This document shows, piece by piece, positions 42,931-51,768 of a DNA stretch of 64,000 nt; the first letter of the stretch is position 1; each line of letters opens with the position of its first letter. Source of the DNA: CAYWXK01 sp964462515. GTDB lineage: Bacteria; Planctomycetota; Phycisphaerae; Sedimentisphaerales; Anaerobacaceae. The stretch covers positions 1-64,000 of the forward strand of contig CAYWXK010000015.1 of assembly GCA_964462515.1 (NCBI GenBank). Direction: 5' to 3'. The translations under genes and the position numbers were made by a program. The notes beneath the pieces are model-generated. The model was not told where the DNA came from, searched no databases, and was given only the letters and a program-made list of their open reading frames with translations.

Positions 42931-43093
42931 AGCATTATTTGTTTAGCAGATAAAATCGATTCCTGCATAATTCGTTCTCATTTTTGCCATAATGGTAAGC
43001 CGCTCACCGGAGGAACCATAGAGCACCTCCTCCTTAAGGGTACCACTTCTGTAGTATGCAGAATAATATATTACATATCGCACTTTTTGTCAA
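42931..43093 (-). promoter_or_regulatory. Main promoter and leader of the exosortase/EPS locus
   Basis: TTGACA (43088-43093), a 17-base spacer and TATATT (43065-43070) make a near-consensus promoter on the minus strand. The leader has AAGGAGGAGG (43026-43035) followed by a short frame, MVPPVSGLPLWQK and stop, whose ATG is six bases after GGAGG; GGAGGA can pair with TCCTCC inside that frame. The same AAGGAGG element occurs in the PEP-CTERM leaders, suggesting common control. Confidence 0.7.
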
Positions 43094-43414
43094 GGGATAA
43101 TTTTGAAAAACATCATTTAGCCAATTGGATTTCAAGTTCCTATAATAATAGAGCAATTTGCTAAATCGAAGATGTTAAAAAGCGTTTTTGGTGCAAATAA
43201 TTGAGGTCGCATAAAAATTATGCTTATTTTCGGCTACTAATAGGGGGCTTATCGGGGCAAAATATACGTTAAATCATCAAAGAATATGGTTATGTTTGCT
43301 TCAGCAAGGAACTATTTTTTACAATTTATTTCTCGGAAAATATGTATAAAATAAAGAATAATTTTTTATAATAATTCGCTTCACTTAATCGCACGTTTAC
43401 TTAGGAGAAACTGT
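43094..43414. promoter_or_regulatory. AT-rich divergent spacer upstream of the FemAB-like gene
   Basis: No gene is seen. GCATAA-AAA-TTATGC (43209-43223) is a perfect palindrome that could be an operator. Several TATAAT-like words lie before the gene at 43415, but no -35 stands out. The SD AGGAG is seven bases before that ATG. Confidence 0.4.
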
Positions 43415-44554
43415 ATGAATTTGCATTTTTGTTATGAATTAGACCAAGGCCAAAAAGCACAATGGGAGCAGTTCTGGTACAAATGCCAACATTCCCATCC
43501 TCGTCAACATTTCCTATTCGGTGAGGTAGAACGGGCAAAGGGTAGAATTCCCGTGTATGCGTTTGGAGAAATAAATGGTTCAATTGTATGTATCGGAGTC
43601 TTTAGTATACGACCTTTATTCTTTGGAAATAAATTTTCTCTCGAAGCTATTTGCTTACGCGGCCCAGCCTTCGATGACGTTACACAAGGCAGAGAGTTTC
43701 TTTTGCAAGTAATATCACGGTTCAAAACACTTAGTGTCGGTAGCATCCGCATATCTCCTTACTGGATTTTTCCTGAAGCCAACGAGGTTGTGTCAGCTAT
43801 TGCTGCGTTGGGATTTTTAACCTATGGCAGCAGTTCCGGGGATCGCACCTCAACCGGCTTGGTGGATATCCAACGCCGCGAAGATGAAATCCTTAGGTCT
43901 TTTTCGCGAAGTGCTCGGTATCAAATCTATCTTGCGAGCCGCCTTAGTGTTTCAGTGCGCCCTGTCACTAATTTCGATGATGCAGTGGTGGCGTTTAAAT
44001 GTCTAGAGCAAATGCGCACTGAACGTGGAATTTTACCTCTTTCCTATGAAGAATTCAAGGCCACATTTGAACATGTGCTTAAAGATAGTGAATACGGTAT
44101 TCTTCTCAATTCTTTCATTGGTGATACCTTCTTAGGCGGGTTATGGATAATTAGGGGAATAAGAACGGCAAACCCTGCTGGTTATGCTGTCCAACGATCT
44201 ATCTCAAAGGAATTGCCCTCCAGTTTAAGTATCGGCCCATCATTGTGGTGGGAGGGGATAAAATGGGCTAAGGAGAAAGGATGTTCTTTGTTTGACGTAG
44301 AGGGTTATGATGAGGGTGTTGATAAGTCAAGTCCTTTGTATCATATACATGAGTTCAAAAGGAAATTTTGTCCCAAACCGACACAGATAATCTCGCAACA
44401 TGTTTACGTTTGCAATACTTTGACATATTCTGTTTACAAAGGATTTAACTTGTTTTTACGAGGCTGTAACTTTGTAAAGAGGTTGCCCTACCAGCTTAAA
44501 AATAGATCGGTTCTTCAATTTAGAAAAGGGGGTTCAAAACAAAAGAGTGAATAG
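43415..44554 (+). CDS. FemAB-family acyltransferase
   Basis: The 379-residue product opens FCYELDQGQKAQWEQFWYKC and contains QHFLFGEVERAKGRIPVYAF, RSARYQIYLASRLSVSVRPV, GYAVQRSISKELPSSLSIGP and LYHIHEFKRKFCPKPTQIIS, a FemAB-like architecture with an end motif FKRKFG/C. It is on the opposite strand from the EPS locus, transcribed away from epsI, and is more AT-rich by eye than its neighbours, which may point to separate acquisition. It may acylate a cell-surface glycan. SD AGGAG is well placed. Confidence 0.82.
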   Translation: MNLHFCYELDQGQKAQWEQFWYKCQHSHPRQHFLFGEVERAKGRIPVYAFGEINGSIVCIGVFSIRPLFFGNKFSLEAICLRGPAFDDVTQGREFLLQVISRFKTLSVGSIRISPYWIFPEANEVVSAIAALGFLTYGSSSGDRTSTGLVDIQRREDEILRSFSRSARYQIYLASRLSVSVRPVTNFDDAVVAFKCLEQMRTERGILPLSYEEFKATFEHVLKDSEYGILLNSFIGDTFLGGLWIIRGIRTANPAGYAVQRSISKELPSSLSIGPSLWWEGIKWAKEKGCSLFDVEGYDEGVDKSSPLYHIHEFKRKFCPKPTQIISQHVYVCNTLTYSVYKGFNLFLRGCNFVKRLPYQLKNRSVLQFRKGGSKQKSE

Positions 44555-44570
44555 TGGTTATATTTTGGCC

Positions 44571-44795
44571 TGATCTGACCCCTATTTATGTGCCACATGC
44601 AATTATAGAGTTATCCAAGTTCTGTGTCCTGTTTGGCGGAGGCGCAGGCCCCGCCGGTGTCATATAACCCAGAGAGCTGTGCGGCCGATAATGATTGTAT
44701 TCTACCCGCCAGTTCTCTGCAAGCACTTGCGCCTCCTTGACGCTGTGAAATAGTTCACGGTACAAAAGCTCATCACGTAATGTGCCGTTACACCG
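44571..44795 (-). pseudogene. Remnant of an IS3-family transposase (OrfB C-terminus)
   Basis: The minus strand of 44586-44795 encodes NGTLRDELLYRELFHSVKEA, QVLAENWRVEYNHYRPHSSL and GYMTPAGPAPPP, the end of the integrase core of IS3-family transposases, with a normal stop at 44586. All upstream parts of the transposase are gone. The word tgatctgacccct at 44571 may be the element's terminal repeat. It marks an old insertion at the border of the EPS and secretion regions. Confidence 0.85.
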
Positions 44796-44919
44796 GTGGC
44801 AGCTACTATACTCGCAAATTCAAAGTGGTAAAGAAGGTCATATTTGCTTTTGCTTGGCTTTATTATTACTATTTTATATGGTGGTATGAGACAGCCCATT
44901 TGTGTAGTGGTAAATTCCT

Positions 44920-47900
44920 ATGGCAAGTAGAATAAAAGCATTACGCATAGAAACTTGTCCGCCGCTTGCCCGCCATCTGTTTGGCGGGTTCGTCTGGCGG
45001 AGCGGGCATAGTTATAAGGCCTGTGAGCGTCTATCATTTGCGGCTTTTTTGATAGTCGGCGGTTTATTTTATTTTGCCTTTGCTACCAATACGTCGGGTG
45101 CGGCGACTTATTACGTAGATGACGCCAACGGCCTTGATACTAACGCCGGAACTGAGGTTGCGCCTTGGAAAACCATTACAAGGGCTGAGCCGAACTATTC
45201 CGGCAGTCCGAAAGTAATCGGTGGCGATACGGTCTATATTAAGAACGGCACTTACAGTTCTTTTTATCAGAAGAGTCCATTTACAGAGCAGACAAGTTGG
45301 ATTAAGTATTGGGCTGCAACAGGTCATACGCCTGTGATACAGAGATTATATTACCGAAATACAGTCGGACTGAAGAATATGTATCACGATTTTAACGACA
45401 TAACATTCCAAGAGGCTGACCCTGGTTTAGACCCGAACGACCCGCCATCGTGGCCAGCCACAGCGTCATTACCATTTTACATTACAGGGGTTAATTATGT
45501 GCATCTGCATAACTGCAAACTTTATGGTTGGAATAAATATCGGACAGGCACAGCTTGTGAAATATCAGCCTCTGCAAATATCATTATTGAGAACTGTGAC
45601 GTCAAGACTGCCCAAAATGGTATTTACATAAGCACTCAAGGAACTGACCCGAATGTAAAGATTCTTTATAATAACATACACGGTCTTTGCGGTGGAACTA
45701 TGCTCGAGATTTTTGGAGGTGTGCGTAATGTAGATGGTCTTCAAATTGAAGGTAATCATATGCACGATATGCACAAAAACCAATATGACCCTTATTTTCC
45801 CAGTGAGGCAGTATGGTGCGACCCTGCTGTATTTCCTCAAGGCAGCCCTCCGGCTTTGATAGAAGGCGAGGAAGTGTGGATAACTGGACTTGCTCAAGGC
45901 GACCCTTGTTATACCGCCAAATCCATTGTCCAGTGTGTTGCTTGGGACACATCTGACAACCCAGATTGTTATAATATCTATATATATAAAATATCAGGTT
46001 ATTTTGCATATCTTCCCAAAGGTAGTATTTGCACTGGCCAGACAAGTCAAGTCCAGTTTGCAAAGTTCGGTGGTGATGAAGGAATACATACTGGCAGTGC
46101 CGTAGCAGTTCGTGCTCCATATTGGGTTTTTCGTAACAACATTGTTCACGACATCGAGGGCACTGGAATGTTTTTTAAGTCAGGTTATGCTGCGGGATAT
46201 TTTCACGATATCGTTGTAGAGAACAATCTTTTTTACGATGTTCGGAGCGGCAATATAGGCCTTCAAAATTTAAGTGCACCGATTGTTTTTAGAAATAATA
46301 CTAACATAGGTTATCAGTGGAACAATGAACTTCACGTGAATTACATAGCCGATAGATACTCTAATTCTGGTGGTCTTAGCACTAATTGGACGCCTGGGTT
46401 TGATGGAACGGGAATTTACTTTTACAACAATGTTTTTGTTGGGGGATACCCGCTCCCAAGTCCAACTGACCCGAACAAAAATGGCTATAGTGAAGACTAC
46501 AATATTTATTTTTATGCGTCTTATGACGCTAACGCAGCAAAGGGAGACAATTCTCTTGTGGCTTACTGGGTAGAGCCGGAAGAAGGGCCTGACCATCCAC
46601 GCGGCTATCCGAATTATTTTGAGTTCATCGGCTATGGTTCGGAGGATTCTTATGGCGGCAAAACGGGCACTAATGTTACCGGCGCGGGACAATCACCTCC
46701 TTATGATTATGATTACGAAACGAATGGAGTTACACCATTTTTCGCGGAAAAGAGTTTTCTTTTTAATCCGACTGTCGGAGGTCAGTTTGGCGGCGATAGA
46801 GGCAAGACTTTTAGTTTTAAGCTCATAAGCGGCTCTCCCGGCATAAACTTCGGAGCGCCAACCGTTAAGACATATCAAGAGGTTTTGGCAGGCTATACTG
46901 GACCGAGCCAGCCGCCGGATTCGCTTGGGACGCTTGGCGATGACGGTTTTATAATTGCAGACGGGCCCGCAAGGGACGCAGGCCATCACAGTGTTGGTTG
47001 TAATGAATATGCTTCGGCAGATGTTAATAATCAGCCGCCGGTGCTGGATGAGATTGGTAACAAGTCTGTTAATGAGAATTCGCTTTTAAGTTTTTCTGTA
47101 AATGCTACCGATGGGAATGGAGACACAATAACTTACACGGCCCAGAATTTGCCGAGCGGTGCAACTTTTTCCAACAAGACCTTTAGCTGGACGCCGAGCT
47201 ATCAGCAGGCCAACACTTATCAGGTTACGTTTATTGCCAGCGATGGGGGTGAGCAGGATTCAGAGACAATCACGATAACTGTTAACAATGTCAACAGGGC
47301 GCCTGTGCTTGGTGCTATAGGCAATAAATCTGTTAATGAAAATTTTCTTTTAACGATAGGTGTAGCAGCCAGCGACCCGGATGGCGGTACGATTACGTAT
47401 TCGGTGAATGGACTGCCGAGCGGAGCGGCATTTGCCGGCCAGACATTTAACTGGACGCCTACTTATAGCCAGGCCGGCAACCATACGGTTACTTTTGTTG
47501 TCAGTGATGGTCAGGCGCAAGACTCGGAGACAATCACGATAAATGTCAACAATGTCAACAGGGCGCCTGTTCTTAACGCTGTAGGCAATAAGTCAGCTTT
47601 TGTAAATGAAGTTTTGACCTTTGCGACAAGTGCGAGCGACCCGGATGGTGATACGCTCACATATTCGGTGAATGGTTTGCCCACTGGCGCAACCTTTGCG
47701 AGTCAAAGTTTTAGTTGGAGCCCGGCGAGTAACCAGGTGGGAAACCATCAGGTGAGTTTTTCAGCAAGTGACGGCTCACTCGGGGATTCTGAGACAATTA
47801 CAATAACTGTCCTCAGCGCCGACACATCGCCGCCTGTAGTTGCTAATTGTTCGCCGGCCGCCGACTCTATACAGGTGCCCTTAAATAGCCTGGTAATTTT

Positions 47901-49887
47901 ACATATCACCGATGCCGGCAAGGGTGTGGATGCCAGTTCAGTGGCAATCAAAGTTAATGATAATGTTATATATTCTGGCGACACGGCTGTCGATAGTAGT
48001 GCTTATGGTAACTGCCGAAGGTCAGGAACGAAGGCAGACTATACCTATATGTACCAACCCAATGCGATGTTTGATTTTGACCAGTCGGTCACTGTAACGG
48101 TGAATGCCGCTGACCTTGCGGGTAATGTAATGAGCCAGCGCTCATATTCATTTACGACGGAGATGCGGTCGTTTGGGCAAAATAAGAAGGTCAATTCTGG
48201 TTCCGATAACTTGATAAAAGCTGCGCCTGCAACCGTGCGGGATAATAGCGACAATATATGGGCGGTTTGGCAAGCGGGGTCGATAGGTAGCAGGGATATT
48301 TACTTCGGTAACCTTACAGCCGGAGCAGATAATTTTGGCAGCAGCATCCGACTGATACAAAACACCGCCGACCAGTGTAATCCTGCTATTGCGATAGGTA
48401 GCGATGGTAAACTATATGTTGTATGGCAGGATAACAGAAACGGAACCTGGGATATTTATGTGTCCACTTCGACTGGTGGAACGAGCTGGTCTGCAGAGCA
48501 AAGGGTTACGGACACTAACGATAATCAGATTAATCCTGCGATAGTTGTTGATAATCTAAACCGTGTCTATGTTGTCTGGCAGGATGACCGCAATGGTAAT
48601 CAGGATATTTACGCAGCTAACTCAAGCAATGGTTTTCTTACAGCAACGGTTTCTCAAATAACCTCAAACAGTTCCGACCAGATTGAGCCTGCTATTGCTG
48701 TAGGTCCATCCAATACGGTATATGTGATATGGACAGATATCCGTAGTGGCTCAAGTGATATTTATGGGACGGCTTCAAATTATGGCCCCTGGACGAATGT
48801 GCCAATAGTTAATAGTGCAAATAATCAATCGAGTCCGGCTATTGCCGTTGAATCATTGGGTTCTACTTTGCACATAGTTTGGGTTGATGATAGGTCCGGC
48901 AATCAGGATATATACTATGCGACGTCGGCTGGCCTGCCGGGCAGTCCCTTAAGCGGCAGCAGCATTATAGACAACACATCAACAGCCAAACAATCGGAGC
49001 CGGTGATTATCACTAATGGTAACTCGAAGGTCTTTGCGTGCTGGCAGGATGAGCGAAACGTTGCTGCTGACGGTGGCGACACCGACTTGTATATGACAGA
49101 GTTAACTTCTGACTCTCGAACAAATATTCTGGTAGGTGATGATGGCACGAATGCAGACCAGAGCGAGCCGGCCATAGGGATAGACGAATACGGCCACCCC
49201 TATCTTGTATGGACTGATGGCAGAAGTGCAAATACGGAGATTTATTATGCTGCAAGCACCTTTGTGGAGCCGGTGGCGCTGAAAGCAAAAGATGTCTCCG
49301 CCTCCGCAGGTGCCACAGTGGGCACCGAACCGGCGAATATAAGCAGTGTAGATGATGTATCCATCATAGTGCCGGCTGGAGCTTGTTCGTGCGATGTAAA
49401 GATTACAATCTCAAAAATTAAGAACACGCAGGCGTTTGCAACGCCATGTTTGGGCTCTTACGATTTTGGTCCCAGCGGGATGCAGTTTAGCCAGCCGGTT
49501 ACAGTTACTATACCATATACACCTTCGGGTTCAGGCAATCCTACTTCAGCATACTGGTATAATTCTCTGACCGGTGCTCTTAGCCAACAGGGGTTATCGA
49601 ATGTCCAGAATATAGTGATATCGCCCACCTTACACGCTTTTCAATTCAAGACGACGCACTTTACAGCATTTTATCTGCTTGGAGGCAGTTCGGAGGGTGA
49701 TGATGGCGATAGCGGTGAGAGTAGTGGCGGTGGTGGAGGAGGCGGAGGCGGCGGGGGCTGCTCGATGTCTGTCGGTGGAGAAGGTGACATTGTCGAGTTT
49801 TTGCTGCCGTATGTAGGGTTGGCTGTCGTGATGTTGGTGTTGAAGCTGCGGGACAGACGCAACCGGAAAGTGCACGGTATCACTTAA
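44920..49887 (+). CDS. Large multidomain surface protein with Gly-rich/Cys/membrane C-terminal sorting signal
   Basis: The 1655-residue protein has a hydrophobic secretion signal near 39-62, then a right-handed beta-helix domain (about 65-680, opening TYYVDDANGLDTNAGTEVAP), three cadherin-like/He_PIG Ig repeats (about 705-965; NRAPVL, ASDPDG, DSETITI in each), another Ig-like domain, a beta-propeller-like array of VVWQDDRNGNQDIY repeats (about 1085-1440) and a ZU5-like segment (IIVPAGACSCDVKITI). The end is eleven Gly (1603-1613), Cys1614, a membrane helix (about 1627-1643) and RDRRNRKVHGIT. That tail is the layout of CPBP-protease sorting signals such as MYXO-CTERM, JDVT-CTERM or Synerg-CTERM. 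The gene is followed after 14 bases by a CPBP protease and then the T2SS operon. The first 30 codons carry a REP-like palindrome. Confidence 0.88.
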   Translation: MASRIKALRIETCPPLARHLFGGFVWRSGHSYKACERLSFAAFLIVGGLFYFAFATNTSGAATYYVDDANGLDTNAGTEVAPWKTITRAEPNYSGSPKVIGGDTVYIKNGTYSSFYQKSPFTEQTSWIKYWAATGHTPVIQRLYYRNTVGLKNMYHDFNDITFQEADPGLDPNDPPSWPATASLPFYITGVNYVHLHNCKLYGWNKYRTGTACEISASANIIIENCDVKTAQNGIYISTQGTDPNVKILYNNIHGLCGGTMLEIFGGVRNVDGLQIEGNHMHDMHKNQYDPYFPSEAVWCDPAVFPQGSPPALIEGEEVWITGLAQGDPCYTAKSIVQCVAWDTSDNPDCYNIYIYKISGYFAYLPKGSICTGQTSQVQFAKFGGDEGIHTGSAVAVRAPYWVFRNNIVHDIEGTGMFFKSGYAAGYFHDIVVENNLFYDVRSGNIGLQNLSAPIVFRNNTNIGYQWNNELHVNYIADRYSNSGGLSTNWTPGFDGTGIYFYNNVFVGGYPLPSPTDPNKNGYSEDYNIYFYASYDANAAKGDNSLVAYWVEPEEGPDHPRGYPNYFEFIGYGSEDSYGGKTGTNVTGAGQSPPYDYDYETNGVTPFFAEKSFLFNPTVGGQFGGDRGKTFSFKLISGSPGINFGAPTVKTYQEVLAGYTGPSQPPDSLGTLGDDGFIIADGPARDAGHHSVGCNEYASADVNNQPPVLDEIGNKSVNENSLLSFSVNATDGNGDTITYTAQNLPSGATFSNKTFSWTPSYQQANTYQVTFIASDGGEQDSETITITVNNVNRAPVLGAIGNKSVNENFLLTIGVAASDPDGGTITYSVNGLPSGAAFAGQTFNWTPTYSQAGNHTVTFVVSDGQAQDSETITINVNNVNRAPVLNAVGNKSAFVNEVLTFATSASDPDGDTLTYSVNGLPTGATFASQSFSWSPASNQVGNHQVSFSASDGSLGDSETITITVLSADTSPPVVANCSPAADSIQVPLNSLVILHITDAGKGVDASSVAIKVNDNVIYSGDTAVDSSAYGNCRRSGTKADYTYMYQPNAMFDFDQSVTVTVNAADLAGNVMSQRSYSFTTEMRSFGQNKKVNSGSDNLIKAAPATVRDNSDNIWAVWQAGSIGSRDIYFGNLTAGADNFGSSIRLIQNTADQCNPAIAIGSDGKLYVVWQDNRNGTWDIYVSTSTGGTSWSAEQRVTDTNDNQINPAIVVDNLNRVYVVWQDDRNGNQDIYAANSSNGFLTATVSQITSNSSDQIEPAIAVGPSNTVYVIWTDIRSGSSDIYGTASNYGPWTNVPIVNSANNQSSPAIAVESLGSTLHIVWVDDRSGNQDIYYATSAGLPGSPLSGSSIIDNTSTAKQSEPVIITNGNSKVFACWQDERNVAADGGDTDLYMTELTSDSRTNILVGDDGTNADQSEPAIGIDEYGHPYLVWTDGRSANTEIYYAASTFVEPVALKAKDVSASAGATVGTEPANISSVDDVSIIVPAGACSCDVKITISKIKNTQAFATPCLGSYDFGPSGMQFSQPVTVTIPYTPSGSGNPTSAYWYNSLTGALSQQGLSNVQNIVISPTLHAFQFKTTHFTAFYLLGGSSEGDDGDSGESSGGGGGGGGGGGCSMSVGGEGDIVEFLLPYVGLAVVMLVLKLRDRRNRKVHGIT
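44969..44988. repeat. REP-like palindrome in the signal-peptide region
   Basis: CCCGCCA and TGGCGGG enclose a six-base loop; related tggcgg and gcgggc words follow. The palindrome lies in frame inside codons 17-23 of the large surface protein and encodes the atypical LARHLFGG stretch. Confidence 0.6.
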
Positions 49888-49901
49888 GGCAGATATTAAA
49901 T

Positions 49902-50645
49902 ATGAACTATTCATCGTGGGATATAACTTTTGCGGGTTCTGTGCCGACTACTGAGTCGGCTCATCTTTTTAATAGAAGAGCAAAGAGACCTAATATAACT
50001 TTGCTTGTAGAAACCATTGTAGTGACAATCGCTGCAATTTTGGCCGTTAGATTGCTGGCGACAAGCGCTATTTCCACAATAGGGTGGCTTGTCGGACCTG
50101 GAATTTTGGTTACTGCTGCGTTTGCCCCAAGGATAATTAAAGGCGGTCAGTTTCCTAAAGTTGGTTTTAACAGCAAACAAATCAGGTTTATATTTGCGAC
50201 ACTTTTCTGGACCTGCCTTGCATTTTTTCCAGTTGTGTTTATCGGCTTATGGCTGCTGAGGTTCTGGGGATTTGGATTGCCTTTACAACCTGTGCTGCCG
50301 CAAGGGCACAAGTGGGTCTGCTGGGTATTTTACCAGTTTATGTACGTTGCGGTTGCCGAAGAGGTATTTTTCAGAGGTTATGTGCAAAGCAATATTCTGA
50401 TGTTGGCAGGCACAGTCGAGCACAGGTGGTGCAGGCTGTGGAACTGGCTAAGTATAGTGCTATCGGCTGCCTGTTTTGCAGTTGCTCATATCATAGTTCA
50501 AGGCCAGATAATATCGGTCTTGACATTTCTGCCCGGTGTGGTTCTGGGCTGGCTGTTTATACGGACAAAGTCGCTGCTGGCACCAATTTTATTCCATGGG
50601 CTGGCAAATACCTGCTACTGCGTGATGGCTGCGGCGCTGGTCTGA
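49902..50645 (+). CDS. CPBP-family glutamic-type intramembrane protease
   Basis: The 247-residue polytopic protein carries the three CPBP (CAAX protease-like, Abi) motifs: EEVFFRG with Glu153, Glu154 and Arg158; FAVAH with His196; and HGLANTCY with His232 and Asn236. These build the glutamate-based active site in the membrane. Some members process C-terminal sorting signals (the Mrt group, such as myxosortase). Here the gene is 14 bases after a protein that ends in poly-Gly, Cys, helix and basic tail, and is followed by gspC, so a dedicated sorting role is the best reading. Roles in CAAX-like or immunity functions are less likely in this context. Confidence 0.9.
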   Translation: MNYSSWDITFAGSVPTTESAHLFNRRAKRPNITLLVETIVVTIAAILAVRLLATSAISTIGWLVGPGILVTAAFAPRIIKGGQFPKVGFNSKQIRFIFATLFWTCLAFFPVVFIGLWLLRFWGFGLPLQPVLPQGHKWVCWVFYQFMYVAVAEEVFFRGYVQSNILMLAGTVEHRWCRLWNWLSIVLSAACFAVAHIIVQGQIISVLTFLPGVVLGWLFIRTKSLLAPILFHGLANTCYCVMAAALV

Positions 50646-50820
50646 TGCTTGAGATAAGCTGATTATCTGGTTGCAGCTACTTCATTTCAAAAGCCCTATA
50701 AATAGAATCTTTGAAAAGCCGACCATTTGCTGGCGCGCAGAGGGTCTGAATTAAAGGACTGTGGGTTAAGTAGAGTGGATTGTGAGACGATAGATTTTGA
50801 GGTGGAGAAAGTGTGCTTGG

Positions 50821-51735
50821 ATGAGAAAGGGTAGCAATTTGTATATCCGTAAGGTCTTGTTTGCAGGTAAGTTAGCGCTTGCTATTGTGCTTGCGTTTGT
50901 GATTGTTAAAACGGTAATGATACCGCGCCAGATGGGAGGTATTTTCGTGCCGAGCCCGGCTGCAGGCACCGAGACTGTAGGCGTGGTTATAGAAACCAGG
51001 CCCGTGGAGTTATCGGTTGAAGATTACTCAGCTATTGTTGCGCGAAACATTTTTGGGGATGTAAATTGGGCGCTGAACGGAAGCAAGGTCCTCTCGAGTT
51101 ATAATGCCGGCGGGACAATGCAGTCTGCGGGGCAGGAACTTGGATTAGCATTGGTTGGGACTGTCTGTGGCAGTCCGGAGGTCTCGCGAGCTATCATAAA
51201 AGATATTCGGAGCGACATTCTCAATCTTTACAGGATGGGCCAGGCAATTGGAGATGCCTGTGTTGAAAGTATAGAGAAAAATGCGGTCGTTTTGCTTCAC
51301 AATGGACAAAGAAAGACATTAACGTTCACAGCCACAAGCGGAGGTGATAAAAGTGCTGTTCAAGTGCCTTCTACTGTGGAATCTGTCGAGCAACCCGGCG
51401 AGGTTACAGAACCTGATTTGATGGATAGAGAGGGCTTGACACTAATTTCAGCAAAAAGTGGACAGGTGGAATCGACATTAGGAAAGGCTGTCGTTGAACC
51501 TTATGTTGTTAAAGGCCAAGTAGAAGGGCTTAAAATAACGGGTTTGGAGGGAATAAGCGCAGCAAGAGACCTCGGTTTGAAAAATGGTGACATTGTTTGT
51601 GCGGTTAACGGACAGCGATTAACAAGCAAGCAGAAGGCCTTCCAGATTTTCAAGAAGGCGAGGTCGCAGACAGCTATTGATATTGAGCTGTTGCGAAATG
51701 GTAAATCTGAGAGGCTGTCATTTACTTTGAGATAG
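50821..51735 (+). CDS. gspC: Type II secretion protein GspC
   Basis: From the ATG at 50821 the product has 304 residues: one membrane helix near 17-32 (LALAIVLAFVIVKTVMI), a homology region with YSAIVARNIFG and LALVGTVCGSPEVSRAII, and a PDZ-like C-terminal domain (ITGLEGISAARDLGLKNGDI, then VCAVNGQRL). GspC links the inner-membrane platform with the secretin GspD. An upstream TTG start (50797) is possible but less likely. First gene of the T2SS operon. Confidence 0.88.
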   Translation: MRKGSNLYIRKVLFAGKLALAIVLAFVIVKTVMIPRQMGGIFVPSPAAGTETVGVVIETRPVELSVEDYSAIVARNIFGDVNWALNGSKVLSSYNAGGTMQSAGQELGLALVGTVCGSPEVSRAIIKDIRSDILNLYRMGQAIGDACVESIEKNAVVLLHNGQRKTLTFTATSGGDKSAVQVPSTVESVEQPGEVTEPDLMDREGLTLISAKSGQVESTLGKAVVEPYVVKGQVEGLKITGLEGISAARDLGLKNGDIVCAVNGQRLTSKQKAFQIFKKARSQTAIDIELLRNGKSERLSFTLR

Positions 51736-51768
51736 GTTCGGTAGAAGTTTAAGACATAGGTGAAATAG

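Noticed and set aside
44702..44899. 65-codon minus-strand frame
   Set aside because: It overlaps the IS3 transposase remnant in a different frame; the transposase frame carries the recognisable motifs.
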